Position numbers and translations under genes: made by a program. DNA of 64,000 nt from Neolewinella agarilytica (GTDB lineage: Bacteria > Bacteroidota > Bacteroidia > Chitinophagales > Saprospiraceae): positions 1 to 64,000 of the forward strand of contig NZ_FOFB01000025.1 in the NCBI RefSeq assembly GCF_900110645.1, read 5' to 3'. The notes below the pieces were generated by a model. It was given only the letters and a program-made list of their open reading frames with translations. It ran no database searches and was not told the DNA's origin. Shown one piece after another: positions 40,357-48,597 of the stretch (position 1 is the first letter of the stretch; every line of letters begins with the position of its first letter).

Positions 40357-42474
40357 ATGCAACGCATTTTTCTGGGCCTTTTCGCCCTGCTTCTGCTTGC
40401 TGGCTGTAACACGCCAAAAGCAACTACTGATAAGATGGCAGAACAAGCCACTACTCCCATGATGAAGGACGACTTCCGGGCCAAGGCGCCCGCTGCCGGT
40501 CCGGCGCCAGAGATCAAATTGGGAGACTTTCAGGATTTCAAACTGGACAACGGTCTGCAGGTTGTTCTCGTGGAAAACCACAAGCTTCCCCGCGTAAGCT
40601 ATCAGCTTTTTATCGATGTGCCGCCGCATTTGGAGGGCGCGTACGCAGGTGCAGGGGATATTATGGGGCAGATGCTTCGCCGGGCTACTTCCGATATGAC
40701 TAAAGAACAGATCGACGAGGAGATCGATTTCATCGGAGCCTCACTCTCTACCTCCGGCAGCGGTGCCTTTGCGTCCACCATCAGCAAGTATAAATCCAAA
40801 ATGATGGGCATGATGGCAAAGGTCGTGCTCGACGCCCGTTTCCCCGAAACGGAGTTCGAAAAGGTAAAATCCGATGCAGTCGCCGGGCTCAAGTCACAGC
40901 TTGCGGACCCCGACGCCATCGCCAGCCGGGTACGCCGGGTATTAACCTACGGTGCCGATCATCCCTTCGGAGAATTAACGACCGAGGAGAGCCTGAATAA
41001 CATCGACCTGGCCACCATCAAGAAGTACTACGAAACGTACTTCGTGCCGAACCGCAGTTACCTCGTCATGGTTGGAGACCTCTCGCGTGCAGAGGCCGAA
41101 AAACTGGCCAACGAAAACTTTGGCTCCTGGAAGAAAAAAGACGTGCCAACTCCTTCCTTCTCCATGCCAAAGCAGCCTCAGGGCACCGTCGTGAGTTTTG
41201 TCCCCAGAGCCGGGGCCGTGCAGTCTAATATTATCATCAGTCACCCCGTAGAGCTGCAACCCGGCACTAAAGAGGCCATCCGCGCCGGTATCGTAAACAG
41301 TATTCTTGGCAGCGGATTCAACGGCCGGTTATTTCAAAACCTCCGGGAAGACAAAGGCTATACCTACGGCGCTTACTCCAGTGTGTCTCCCAGCAAGGTA
41401 ATTGGCAGCTTTAGCGCGAACTCTAACGTCCGCAATGAAGTAACCGACTCCGCAGTGACACAGTTTATGCTCGAACTGGCGAAAATCAGCAGTGAGCCGG
41501 TAACGGCCGATGAGCTCAACCGTGCCAAAAGCCTGCTCAATGGTTCTTTCGGTCGTGCCCTGGAAAGCCCGCAGCGAATCGCCAGCTACGCCCTCAACAC
41601 CGTACGCTATGGCCTGGACCGCGACTTCTACCCCACCTACCTCAAAAAGGTAGCTGCTACCAGCGCTAATGACCTGCTGGAAGTTGCCAGGGAGGTTATT
41701 ACGCCTCAGGCGACTAATATCATCGTTGTCGGTGACAAGAGTGTCGCTGAAAAGCTAGCCTCCTTTGCCACCAGCGGCAAAGTAAACTTCCTGGACGAAA
41801 ACGGTCAGCCCGTAGAAATGGTAGAAATGGAAGCCCCTTCTGACCTTACGGTAGAAAGCGTCGTCAGGAAGTACGCTGATGCCATCGGCGGCATGGCTGC
41901 CATCGAGAAGGTGAAGAACTATAAAATGACCATGGAAGCCTCCGTTCAGGGGCAGACACTCTCCCAAACCTTGATCAAGGATGGTGGCTCTAAGCTGAGC
42001 AGCCAGATGACCATGATGGGAATGGTTATGATGGACCAGCGCTACAACAACGGGAAAGCGCAAATGACTCAGCAAGGGCAAACAATGCCCCCTAACCCAG
42101 AAATCGATGCTGCGATGAAAGATCAGGCAGCACTCTTCCCCGTGGTTGATCTGCTCAGTCAGCTGGACAAAGTCAAGCTGGACGGAATTGAGCAAATTGA
42201 TGGTAAGAACGTTGTCGTTTTGGCCGTAGAAGGTGCCACCGGAACCAGCCGGCAGTATTTTGATCAGGAATCCGGCCTGCAGGTACGGACTGTTCAAAGT
42301 CAGGGAGGACAAACCGTCACCACCGATCTTGGCGACTACCAAACGGTAGGCGGGATAAAATTACCCTACGCCATGACCATCAGCGGCGCTATGCCCTTCG
42401 CCATAGAAATGAAGGTGACGAATGCAGAGGTAAACGCCGAAATTGACCAGACTCTCTTTGAGCTAAAAGAGTAA
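40357..42474 (+). CDS. M16-family peptidase partner, inactive, with LolA-like C-terminal domain
   Basis: 705 residues from the ATG at 40357, which starts a lipoprotein signal (lipobox LLAGC). Residues about 40-480 are an M16 pair without the HxxEH motif (GDIMGQMLRR stands in its place) but with the substrate-binding GFNGRLFQNLREDKGYTYGAYS. The last 200 residues (VRKYADAIGGMAAIEKVKNYKMTME, then KLPYAMTISG) resemble LolA/DUF4292-type lipoprotein-carrier folds common in Bacteroidota. It is probably the regulatory chain for the peptidase encoded upstream, anchored in a membrane. A dispersed word lies in antisense at 40636-40655. Confidence 0.9.
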   Translation: MQRIFLGLFALLLLAGCNTPKATTDKMAEQATTPMMKDDFRAKAPAAGPAPEIKLGDFQDFKLDNGLQVVLVENHKLPRVSYQLFIDVPPHLEGAYAGAGDIMGQMLRRATSDMTKEQIDEEIDFIGASLSTSGSGAFASTISKYKSKMMGMMAKVVLDARFPETEFEKVKSDAVAGLKSQLADPDAIASRVRRVLTYGADHPFGELTTEESLNNIDLATIKKYYETYFVPNRSYLVMVGDLSRAEAEKLANENFGSWKKKDVPTPSFSMPKQPQGTVVSFVPRAGAVQSNIIISHPVELQPGTKEAIRAGIVNSILGSGFNGRLFQNLREDKGYTYGAYSSVSPSKVIGSFSANSNVRNEVTDSAVTQFMLELAKISSEPVTADELNRAKSLLNGSFGRALESPQRIASYALNTVRYGLDRDFYPTYLKKVAATSANDLLEVAREVITPQATNIIVVGDKSVAEKLASFATSGKVNFLDENGQPVEMVEMEAPSDLTVESVVRKYADAIGGMAAIEKVKNYKMTMEASVQGQTLSQTLIKDGGSKLSSQMTMMGMVMMDQRYNNGKAQMTQQGQTMPPNPEIDAAMKDQAALFPVVDLLSQLDKVKLDGIEQIDGKNVVVLAVEGATGTSRQYFDQESGLQVRTVQSQGGQTVTTDLGDYQTVGGIKLPYAMTISGAMPFAIEMKVTNAEVNAEIDQTLFELKE

Positions 42475-42517
42475 CACAAGGGAATAATCATTATGACCGG
42501 CTCTTCGGAGCCACCTG

Positions 42518-42579
42518 ACGACCAGCTATCAGCTCTCAGGCACTACCGCTTTGAGCACTGATGGCTGGTCGTTTTTTTC
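42518..42579 (+). terminator. Intrinsic terminator after the M16 operon
   Basis: ACGACCAGC (42518-42526) pairs with GCTGGTCGT (42564-42572), with inner ATCAG/CTGAT pairing, followed by seven T. It ends just before the convergent TPR gene stop. Confidence 0.88.
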
Positions 42580-42583
42580 CGTT

Positions 42584-43687
42584 CTAAACCCCCAGATCAT
42601 CCAACCAGCCCTCCCTCAGGCTGTACTGGTCATTTCCGTTGCGTTTATTGAAGGCCTCCCGAATTAGCGCAATCTCATGGTCAAGGACTTCCAACAGTTC
42701 CGCTACGGGATAACTATTTTCTGAGCGGTAGAAGGAAAGTTGTTCGTTAAGGTTCAGCTTAACCTCTTCACGCCCCGCAGCCCGGAGTTGACGCAGTAGA
42801 AAGCGGGCAGCCAAAAAGAAATCAAAGGGCGTTTGTCGCTCCCGCATCCCGTCAGCCAGGTGCCAGTTTCGCTCCAACAATTCCAAAGCACGGCTTACAT
42901 TATCATTAACGGCGTGCAGCAAGAGCGCCGTGTGGGTGATATCCAGTTTGCGGGCCGTGTCCTCCTGCTCCATTTTATCCAACAGCGCCAGTGCCTCTGC
43001 GCGCCGACCGGTTTTCAGGTAAGGAATGGCCATTACATCGTAGAACATGGATGGGATTTCACCACAAGTCTCTTCCCCGTTTAAAATAGGCTGGGCCTCC
43101 TCAATGGCTTTCTCCCACATGCCTCGTCTGCGGTAATGAGAAACCCGCCCGCTGCGAAAACAGGCCACACAGTCGCTCATGCTGAACATGGACGATTCTG
43201 TAATCAGTCCCCCCAACTCCTCCAGCGCAGCTTCCGCCCGTTCGTATTCTCCTATTTTGCTATTAATCCGAAACCGGTACTGCAGGATAGCCTCTTCTGC
43301 GTGGTCAAGCTTCTGAAAGCGTGATTCAAGATCCCCTAATGTATCCTCTATTTGTTGTCGGGAAATGAAGGGAAATGCCGGCAGCTTATCAATCACCCAT
43401 TTGTAATGCCACATTAGCATATGCGAATCCAGAAAACCGCCAAACAGTTCAGGCTTACTATCGAATTTGCCTAACAGGTAAGAATAAGCGACCAGGGCCT
43501 TTTCAGGGTAGCCGTTCAGGACAGCTGCCTGGACGAGCTTGTTACGAGCATCTATCGCCAGCTGCTCATCCTGGTGCAGATCCGCCAGCCGGGTGGCGTT
43601 CTCAGCCATTTGGAGATGTTCCAGCTCCGTAGCACGGCTGGGAATTTGCGCCAGCAGGCGTTCAATTTCTTCGTGGTAATCAGCCAT
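42584..43687 (-). CDS. TPR-like helical repeat protein
   Basis: 367 residues, cytoplasmic, all-helical. TPR-like pairs include DEQLAIDARNKLVQAAVLNGYPEKALVAY, EEAILQYRFRINSKIGEYERAEAALEELG, YRRRGMWEKAIEEAQPIL and PYLKTGRRAEALALLDKM. No enzymatic domain. It starts 38 nt downstream of the HSP90-family gene on the same strand, so the two are probably co-transcribed, and it may be a binding partner or co-chaperone of that protein; this is inference from context. Confidence 0.75.
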   Translation of the reverse strand: MADYHEEIERLLAQIPSRATELEHLQMAENATRLADLHQDEQLAIDARNKLVQAAVLNGYPEKALVAYSYLLGKFDSKPELFGGFLDSHMLMWHYKWVIDKLPAFPFISRQQIEDTLGDLESRFQKLDHAEEAILQYRFRINSKIGEYERAEAALEELGGLITESSMFSMSDCVACFRSGRVSHYRRRGMWEKAIEEAQPILNGEETCGEIPSMFYDVMAIPYLKTGRRAEALALLDKMEQEDTARKLDITHTALLLHAVNDNVSRALELLERNWHLADGMRERQTPFDFFLAARFLLRQLRAAGREEVKLNLNEQLSFYRSENSYPVAELLEVLDHEIALIREAFNKRNGNDQYSLREGWLDDLGV

Positions 43688-43725
43688 AGTCAGGGGTATT
43701 ATTCGTGTTAAAACGGAGCCACTCC

Positions 43726-45510
43726 TCAGCGATCCATAAGCTGTAACAGCCCGTTACTGAGAATATCTAACTCATCATTGTTCAGGGGATGATGGCCCAG
43801 CAGGAGCGCCTGAACGTATAAAATCTCTATTTCCAGTTTGAGGTCGCCCGTTTTGGCTGCCAGCCGCTGAATCAGCGGATGACGGTAGTTCAGGCATAAT
43901 TGAGAATTGGAAACGGAAGGAACGCTCCCCGACAGGCTATCTAGCATCGACGCGAAAGTATCCGTCGCAATTTCTCTTGACTTCTTAATGGACCGGTTAA
44001 AGTTCGTCCGGTCGTCCATGTAGTAGATCGTTGGCACGTTAGCGGGCTCGAACTTTCGCAAGACCGCCTGACACTGAAACCGGTGGAGAGCAGCGTCCGC
44101 CTGCTGCAGAAAGTCAAACGTGGCCTCTCTCTCCGCTACCGTCAGGTCTTCAAAGTGCTGGATAAAGTGACTGGTATTCACCGCCTGAACGGGAATACGG
44201 TTGCGTTGCCCGTACTTTGCCACCAACTGGTTATCGTAGAGGTAGCCGCTACAGACTACAAGCTGTTTTTGCGCACTGGCTACTCCTACTAATTGGCGGT
44301 ATTCGTCCAGGTCCGGTACGTGGCGAAGTGTGTCCGTCTGCCGTGCTACTTCAGGCAAAAGCATTTCCCCGTAGGTCGTCTTGAACGGCAGGTGATCAAC
44401 GATAACGTCGAAGAATTCATCATCGTGCAGGGCCAATCCCTTCAGGGTAGCCAGGTGAATGGAAATGAGCTGCCGCATCCGGTCGGGGCGGTTAGCCGCT
44501 AATCCCTTGAGGTAGTTCTTCAGGGCATCACCCAATTCCTGCCGCGTTTGCTTCAGGTATTCGTCCTCGTAGAAAGATTCGCGGCTGGCCGTTGGGCGAA
44601 GGTTGCCCGTATTGATGATACACTTAACGAAAAAGGCCCAGTCGGGCAGCACGTTATCGATCTTCTCCGAGATCAGCATTCGCTTCAGGTAGACCTTGTG
44701 CGTCGTCTTCTCGGCGGGGTTGGGAGCATAAGGCAGAATGTAGGCTACGCCCCGGGTTGTACCGTCCGATGTACGGAGTGGGACAGCATCGAAGAACTGG
44801 GTCCGGAATTGCTCGATGCCGTAGCGACCGAGCTCATCGCTCGACACCAGGTCATTCATAAAGGGTGCATCTCCGGCATTGAGCGGCGTCGCTTCTTCCG
44901 CAAAGTGAATCGGGAAGGGCAGAAGATCACCGTAGTACTTCACCAGCTTACGGAGAAATTCCGCCTGGAAGAATTTCTCTACCCCCGCTTTCTGGCGGAG
45001 GTAAACCCTCGTCCCGGGCTCCAGCTCGAGATCCAGCTGACGAATTTTATAGGAGCCATCCGCATTGCCCCTCCATTCCAGTGCGGAGCCGCCCTTAGCA
45101 CTGCGGGTGACCATCACGATCTCATCAGTGATCATAAAACAGGAAAGCAGCCCGATGCCAAACTGCCCGATAAAGTCCTCACGGGAAGTCACTTCATTGA
45201 CGGTCTTCTTGGAACTGGAGCCAATACTGGAAAGGAAAAGATGGACCTCCTCCTCCGTCAGCCCTACCCCATTATCTTCAAAAATGATCTGCGCCGGACT
45301 GTCCCCGTCTCCGGGAATCAAATCAAGGCGCACCTGCCCCACAAAGCCGTCTTCAATTTTTTGGCGGGCGGTGATGGCATCCGTAGCGTTTTGCAGGAGT
45401 TCCCGCAGGAAGACTTTTTCTTCGCTGTACAAGTGGTTAGCCAGGATATCAATGATACCGGCGAGATTTACCTGGAAGTTGAAACTGGAATCAGCAGGGG
45501 TGTTAGGCAT
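43726..45510 (-). CDS. HSP90-family chaperone, short divergent type
   Basis: 594 residues, shorter than classical HtpG (about 620-680). The GHKL ATPase domain has LRELLQNATDAI (catalytic Glu and Mg-binding Asn), IIFEDNGVGLT, LSSIGSSSKK and IGQFGIGLLSCFM. The middle domain has KVYLKRMLISEKIDNVLPDWAFFVKCIINT and the conserved NLRPTASRESFYED. The C-terminal dimerisation region is reduced and reads HPLIQRLAAKTGDLKLEIEILY. It is probably a paralogue distinct from housekeeping HtpG, specialised with the downstream TPR protein. Confidence 0.9.
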   Translation of the reverse strand: MPNTPADSSFNFQVNLAGIIDILANHLYSEEKVFLRELLQNATDAITARQKIEDGFVGQVRLDLIPGDGDSPAQIIFEDNGVGLTEEEVHLFLSSIGSSSKKTVNEVTSREDFIGQFGIGLLSCFMITDEIVMVTRSAKGGSALEWRGNADGSYKIRQLDLELEPGTRVYLRQKAGVEKFFQAEFLRKLVKYYGDLLPFPIHFAEEATPLNAGDAPFMNDLVSSDELGRYGIEQFRTQFFDAVPLRTSDGTTRGVAYILPYAPNPAEKTTHKVYLKRMLISEKIDNVLPDWAFFVKCIINTGNLRPTASRESFYEDEYLKQTRQELGDALKNYLKGLAANRPDRMRQLISIHLATLKGLALHDDEFFDVIVDHLPFKTTYGEMLLPEVARQTDTLRHVPDLDEYRQLVGVASAQKQLVVCSGYLYDNQLVAKYGQRNRIPVQAVNTSHFIQHFEDLTVAEREATFDFLQQADAALHRFQCQAVLRKFEPANVPTIYYMDDRTNFNRSIKKSREIATDTFASMLDSLSGSVPSVSNSQLCLNYRHPLIQRLAAKTGDLKLEIEILYVQALLLGHHPLNNDELDILSNGLLQLMDR

Positions 45511-45653
45511 AGCGGGAGGTTAATGGCTGCAAAATAACGCTCCTCGGGGAAAACTAGTTGCGCCCGGCGTACGCGCTATAAATTCGTAGCGTGGCTGGAA
45601 GCCGCTGCGGCCGGTCGCTGCGGGAAGCAACTTACACCGCTCCAAAAACAATC

Positions 45654-45673
45654 TTTGCACCTGCGTATGCGCC
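45654..45673 (+). repeat. Dispersed word TTTGCACCTGCG-N3-GCGCC
   Basis: Perfect copy (N3 = TAT) ending one base before the stop codon of the glycosyltransferase gene (which runs on the minus strand). Confidence 0.8.
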
Positions 45674-46384
45674 CTACCCTAACCGCAGACCAAACTTCAC
45701 AATACAGTAGATCGCCCGTACCCCATCTCGCCAACCAATCTTTTTACCCTCCTCGTAGGTGCGGCCGTAGTAACTGATGCCTACTTCATAAATACGGACG
45801 TTTTTGATGCGGCTGATCTTCGCCGTCACCTCGGGCTCAAAGCCAAACCGCTTTTCCTTCAAGGTCAGTGATTGAATCATCTCCCGGCGAAAAAGCTTGT
45901 AGCAGGTTTCCATATCCGTCAGGTTCAGGTTGGTGAACATATTGGAGAGAGTCGTGAGGAACTTGTTCCCGATCGTGTGCCAGAAGAAGAGGATCCGGTG
46001 CGGCTTGCTGCCCATGAAACGGCTGCCGTAGACCACGTCCGCAAAGCCCGCCAGCACGGGCTTCAGCAAGTCGTTATACTCCTCCGGGTCGTACTCCAGG
46101 TCAGCGTCCTGAATGATGAGATACTCGCCGGTGGCCCGGGCAATGCCCGTGTGCAACGCCGCTCCCTTGCCCTTATTTACCTCGTGGGCGAAGTATTGAA
46201 TATTCAGTTCCGGATTAGCCTGCTGGTAGCGGGCTACGGCGCCCGCCGTATCGTCCGACGAGCAGTCGTTGACAATGATGATCTCCTTAGTCAGCCCGCC
46301 GATCAACTCTACATCCCGGACTTTATCCAGAATCAGGTGAATAGTGCGTTCCTCGTTGTAGGCGGGGATGATGATGGAGAGCAT
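45674..46384 (-). CDS. Glycosyltransferase family 2, dolichol-phosphate-mannose-synthase-like
   Basis: 236 residues, cytoplasmic face, no TM. GT-A signatures: [42 protein letters not shown], the DxD in [11 protein letters not shown], and YGSRFMG. The ending ([46 protein letters not shown]) is typical of the DPM1-like bacterial group that loads sugars on polyprenyl phosphate. Stands alone. Confidence 0.93.
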   Translation of the reverse strand: MLSIIIPAYNEERTIHLILDKVRDVELIGGLTKEIIIVNDCSSDDTAGAVARYQQANPELNIQYFAHEVNKGKGAALHTGIARATGEYLIIQDADLEYDPEEYNDLLKPVLAGFADVVYGSRFMGSKPHRILFFWHTIGNKFLTTLSNMFTNLNLTDMETCYKLFRREMIQSLTLKEKRFGFEPEVTAKISRIKNVRIYEVGISYYGRTYEEGKKIGWRDGVRAIYCIVKFGLRLG

Positions 46385-46484
46385 AAATAAGCTGGTTTTC
46401 TCTGGTCTTTTTTACGGGGTCGTAAAGGTACAATTCAGATATTGTCCGGTCTGGCTACCTTCAGGGCAGCAAATTTCTATAGCC

Positions 46485-46922
46485 ATGATTCCTTTTCTCT
46501 CCATAACGTTGTTCGCCGTTTTCGCTTTCCTTTCCGGAATGCACTTTTACTGGGTCGCCGGCGGGCGCCGGGCACTGGATGGAGCCATGCTTCCGGAAAT
46601 GTGGGAGCAGGTAATGCGCCCGGAGCGGCAGTGGAGTTTCCGGCTGATGACACTGGTAGTAGCTATCGGTCTGGGCCTGATGGCTTACCTGATGCTGAGT
46701 TACTGGAAAGGGGATATTCCGGCACTTCTCCTGCCCTACCGCCCCTGGATCACCCTGGGTGTTGCCGCTATTTTCACGATCCGGGCAGTCGGGGATTTCA
46801 AAAAGGTCGGGCTCTTTCAGCGGGGGCAAACCGGTATCTTTGCAGAGCGGGACAAGGCGATTTACAGTCCGCTTTGTGTAGTACTCGCAGTGGGAAGTTT
46901 TTTGCTTTGGTGGTTAGGATGA
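46485..46922 (+). CDS. DUF3995 membrane protein
   Basis: 145 residues from the ATG at 46485. Four TM helices: near 3-23 (ITLFAVFAFLSGMHFYWVAGG), 52-72, 83-101 and 125-143. HFYWVAGGRRA and IGLGLMAYLML fit DUF3995, small membrane proteins of unknown function. Divergent from the glycosyltransferase gene with a 100-bp gap. Confidence 0.8.
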   Translation: MIPFLSITLFAVFAFLSGMHFYWVAGGRRALDGAMLPEMWEQVMRPERQWSFRLMTLVVAIGLGLMAYLMLSYWKGDIPALLLPYRPWITLGVAAIFTIRAVGDFKKVGLFQRGQTGIFAERDKAIYSPLCVVLAVGSFLLWWLG

Positions 46923-46936
46923 CCAGGGAGAATATG

Positions 46937-46958
46937 GGCGACGGCGCGCAGGTGCAGT
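46937..46958 (-). repeat. Variant dispersed word GCACCTGCGCGCCGTCGCCC
   Basis: Minus-strand GCACCTGCG followed by CGCCGTCGCCC; the same variant tail occurs at 48893 (plus) and 16541 (minus). Confidence 0.6.
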
Positions 46959-46990
46959 GGAAGGTCCCTCCCTCCAATGCTAACCGCACA

Positions 46991-47023
46991 GAAAAAGCCC
47001 CTGACACATATTGATCAGGGGCT
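46991..47023 (-). terminator. Intrinsic terminator (minus strand)
   Basis: AGCCCCTGA (46996-47004) pairs with TCAGGGGCT (47015-47023), with five A on the plus strand to the left, giving a U tail in minus transcripts. It lies 90 bp beyond another minus-strand terminator, with a mini-ORF between them. Confidence 0.8.
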
Positions 47024-47052
47024 GCCAGAAATGAATGGGATTAAATGAGAAC

Positions 47053-47085
47053 TTATACCTTACCGCTACTTACGTAAAAGTTCAT
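47053..47085 (-). CDS. Candidate mini-ORF with strong Shine-Dalgarno
   Basis: Ten codons (MNFYVSSGKV) and a TAA stop, preceded 11 nt upstream by AGGAGGTG (47104-47097), a full Shine-Dalgarno, which is unusual in Bacteroidota. Terminators flank it on both sides in the same sense. It may be a leader peptide, a translated small RNA or chance. Confidence 0.3.
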   Translation of the reverse strand: MNFYVSSGKV

Positions 47086-47113
47086 ACGGGTGGATTCACC
47101 TCCTCTGCTTTTT

Positions 47114-47153
47114 GCAAAAAAAGCCCCCACTGCAGCTGACTACAATGGGGGGC
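47114..47153 (-). terminator. Terminator of the DUF4382 gene
   Basis: On the minus strand GCCCCCCA...TGGGGGC forms a GC-rich stem (47146-47153 with 47123-47129) followed by seven T. Confidence 0.85.
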
Positions 47154-47192
47154 GGATTAGACTTTCCGTTGGCCGGATAGCCGTCACTTTCC

Positions 47193-48146
47193 TTAAGGAA
47201 GCAGTGACAGCAGTGTCAGGTTTATGGTGGTGGAAGCCTGAGCGCTGACCTGAACCCCGGACAAGCTCAGAGAGCCAAAGGCATTGAGCACAAAGCTACC
47301 TTTCAGCGCTGTTTCTCCGTCACCATCTTCGTCTTCGTAGGCAACGGCAACGAGCTCATAGTTGCCGGCCGGGAGGAAATTAAATTCATAGTCACCGCTT
47401 GCGGATAACCTCGTGGAAGCAACAGCGTTTAGGAACAGTTCATCATCACTGTCTCCTTCTCTTTCTGCAGCGGTGTAAGTATTGGCGGCGTAGGCGTAAA
47501 TAACCACCTCGGTGTCTTCACCGGAGTTGTTAGTGACCGAACCGCTTAGCGTACCAGTGCTCTCCCGCTCTACGAACCGCAGGCTGCTCTCCAGACGGTT
47601 TTCGGCGGCGAAGGCGTAGGGGCGGGCGGCATCGTCCGTCCGGACGAGTGCCTTGCGCAGGTCAAAATCGATGACCGTAGCCAGGTTACCGCCCTGGGTG
47701 ATGGTGAACCCTGAGTTGGCGGCCTCCAGGCTGCCATCTCCGACGACCTCCAGGGCGACCTTGGCATTGTCAGCGGTAAGCACGTAACAGCCAGGCCCAC
47801 CGGAATTGGTGGCATCGTTAGCGTCGTCCAGAACGATTTCAACGGAATTGTAGGCTTTGGCCTCTACGTCGGCGTTGGCAATCATTTCCGTTACGCCGTT
47901 TTGCAGAGCGGAGAGCTCTACCGTAGTGCGGGAGAAACCGGAAACGGAAGCGCCGTCCAGTTTTACGTCAGCTACCGTAACGAAGACCGCGCTGACGTTA
48001 GGGTCATCTACCGGGGCATCGGTTAACTCAAGGGAGAAGCGTCCTTCGCTGGTGGAGACGACAACGTCGTCATCTTCACAACTGAACAGTACGGACACAA
48101 GGAGGAGGCACGCGGCGAAGCGTGTGAAAATGAAATTTGCGTTCAT
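47193..48146 (-). CDS. DUF4382 lipoprotein
   Basis: 317 residues. Lipoprotein signal with LFSC near residue 23, then DUF4382 (FSLELTDAPVDDPNVSAVFVTVADVKLDG, residues about 36-180) and a C-terminal carboxypeptidase-regulatory/CNA-B-like beta-sandwich (GTLSGSVTNNSGED, YEFNFLPAGNYELVAVAY). Surface-exposed or periplasmic, function unknown; common in Bacteroidota. Confidence 0.92.
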   Translation of the reverse strand: MNANFIFTRFAACLLLVSVLFSCEDDDVVVSTSEGRFSLELTDAPVDDPNVSAVFVTVADVKLDGASVSGFSRTTVELSALQNGVTEMIANADVEAKAYNSVEIVLDDANDATNSGGPGCYVLTADNAKVALEVVGDGSLEAANSGFTITQGGNLATVIDFDLRKALVRTDDAARPYAFAAENRLESSLRFVERESTGTLSGSVTNNSGEDTEVVIYAYAANTYTAAEREGDSDDELFLNAVASTRLSASGDYEFNFLPAGNYELVAVAYEDEDGDGETALKGSFVLNAFGSLSLSGVQVSAQASTTINLTLLSLLP

Positions 48147-48597
48147 GATAATGGATTAAATTGGTTTTACCGGCGACTGGTGCAAAAGTGACCGGCTTTG
48201 AAAAAATCAGAAACCTAAGTTTAGAATTTGGGTGTGGTTATAAAATGTTATTCTTAGCGTCACCAGAACGAAGAGCGTTTACACAAATTACCCGGCGACC
48301 GGTTTTTTTTGGCAACGCAAGCTGGCCGGAACAGGTTCGCTGCCCGGCTAACGCTCTTTATTTTCGGCTACGGAGCTTTTTTTGACGGGCCTGCCTGCCT
48401 GCACCAATGAACAATCTTAATGGTGATGTATTATCACACTTTAGCCAGTCAGGAAGCCAGTTGGTGCAGGCAACAAAAGCGGCCATCAAATTGTCTTCTC
48501 CAGAATCCTCAGAGATAAGGCATCCTACTGTCTACCGTCTACAAAACTACCGCTCTACCCTTCTACTGTCTACCGTCTACCAAACTACCGTCTACAT
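48147..48597. other. Intergenic region with terminal array
   Basis: 451 bp between divergent genes; no credible gene. From about 48531 to the ATG at 48598 a CTACCGTCTAC-type array directly abuts the start codon, without the GGCTACCGCAT core. The rest shows no structure I can name. Confidence 0.6.

Noticed and set aside
47090-47108. Fragment of 16S rRNA 3' end (GGATTCACCTCCTC on the plus strand)
   Set aside because: Only the anti-Shine-Dalgarno-like stretch matches and flanking rRNA sequence is absent; the minus-strand Shine-Dalgarno reading is simpler.
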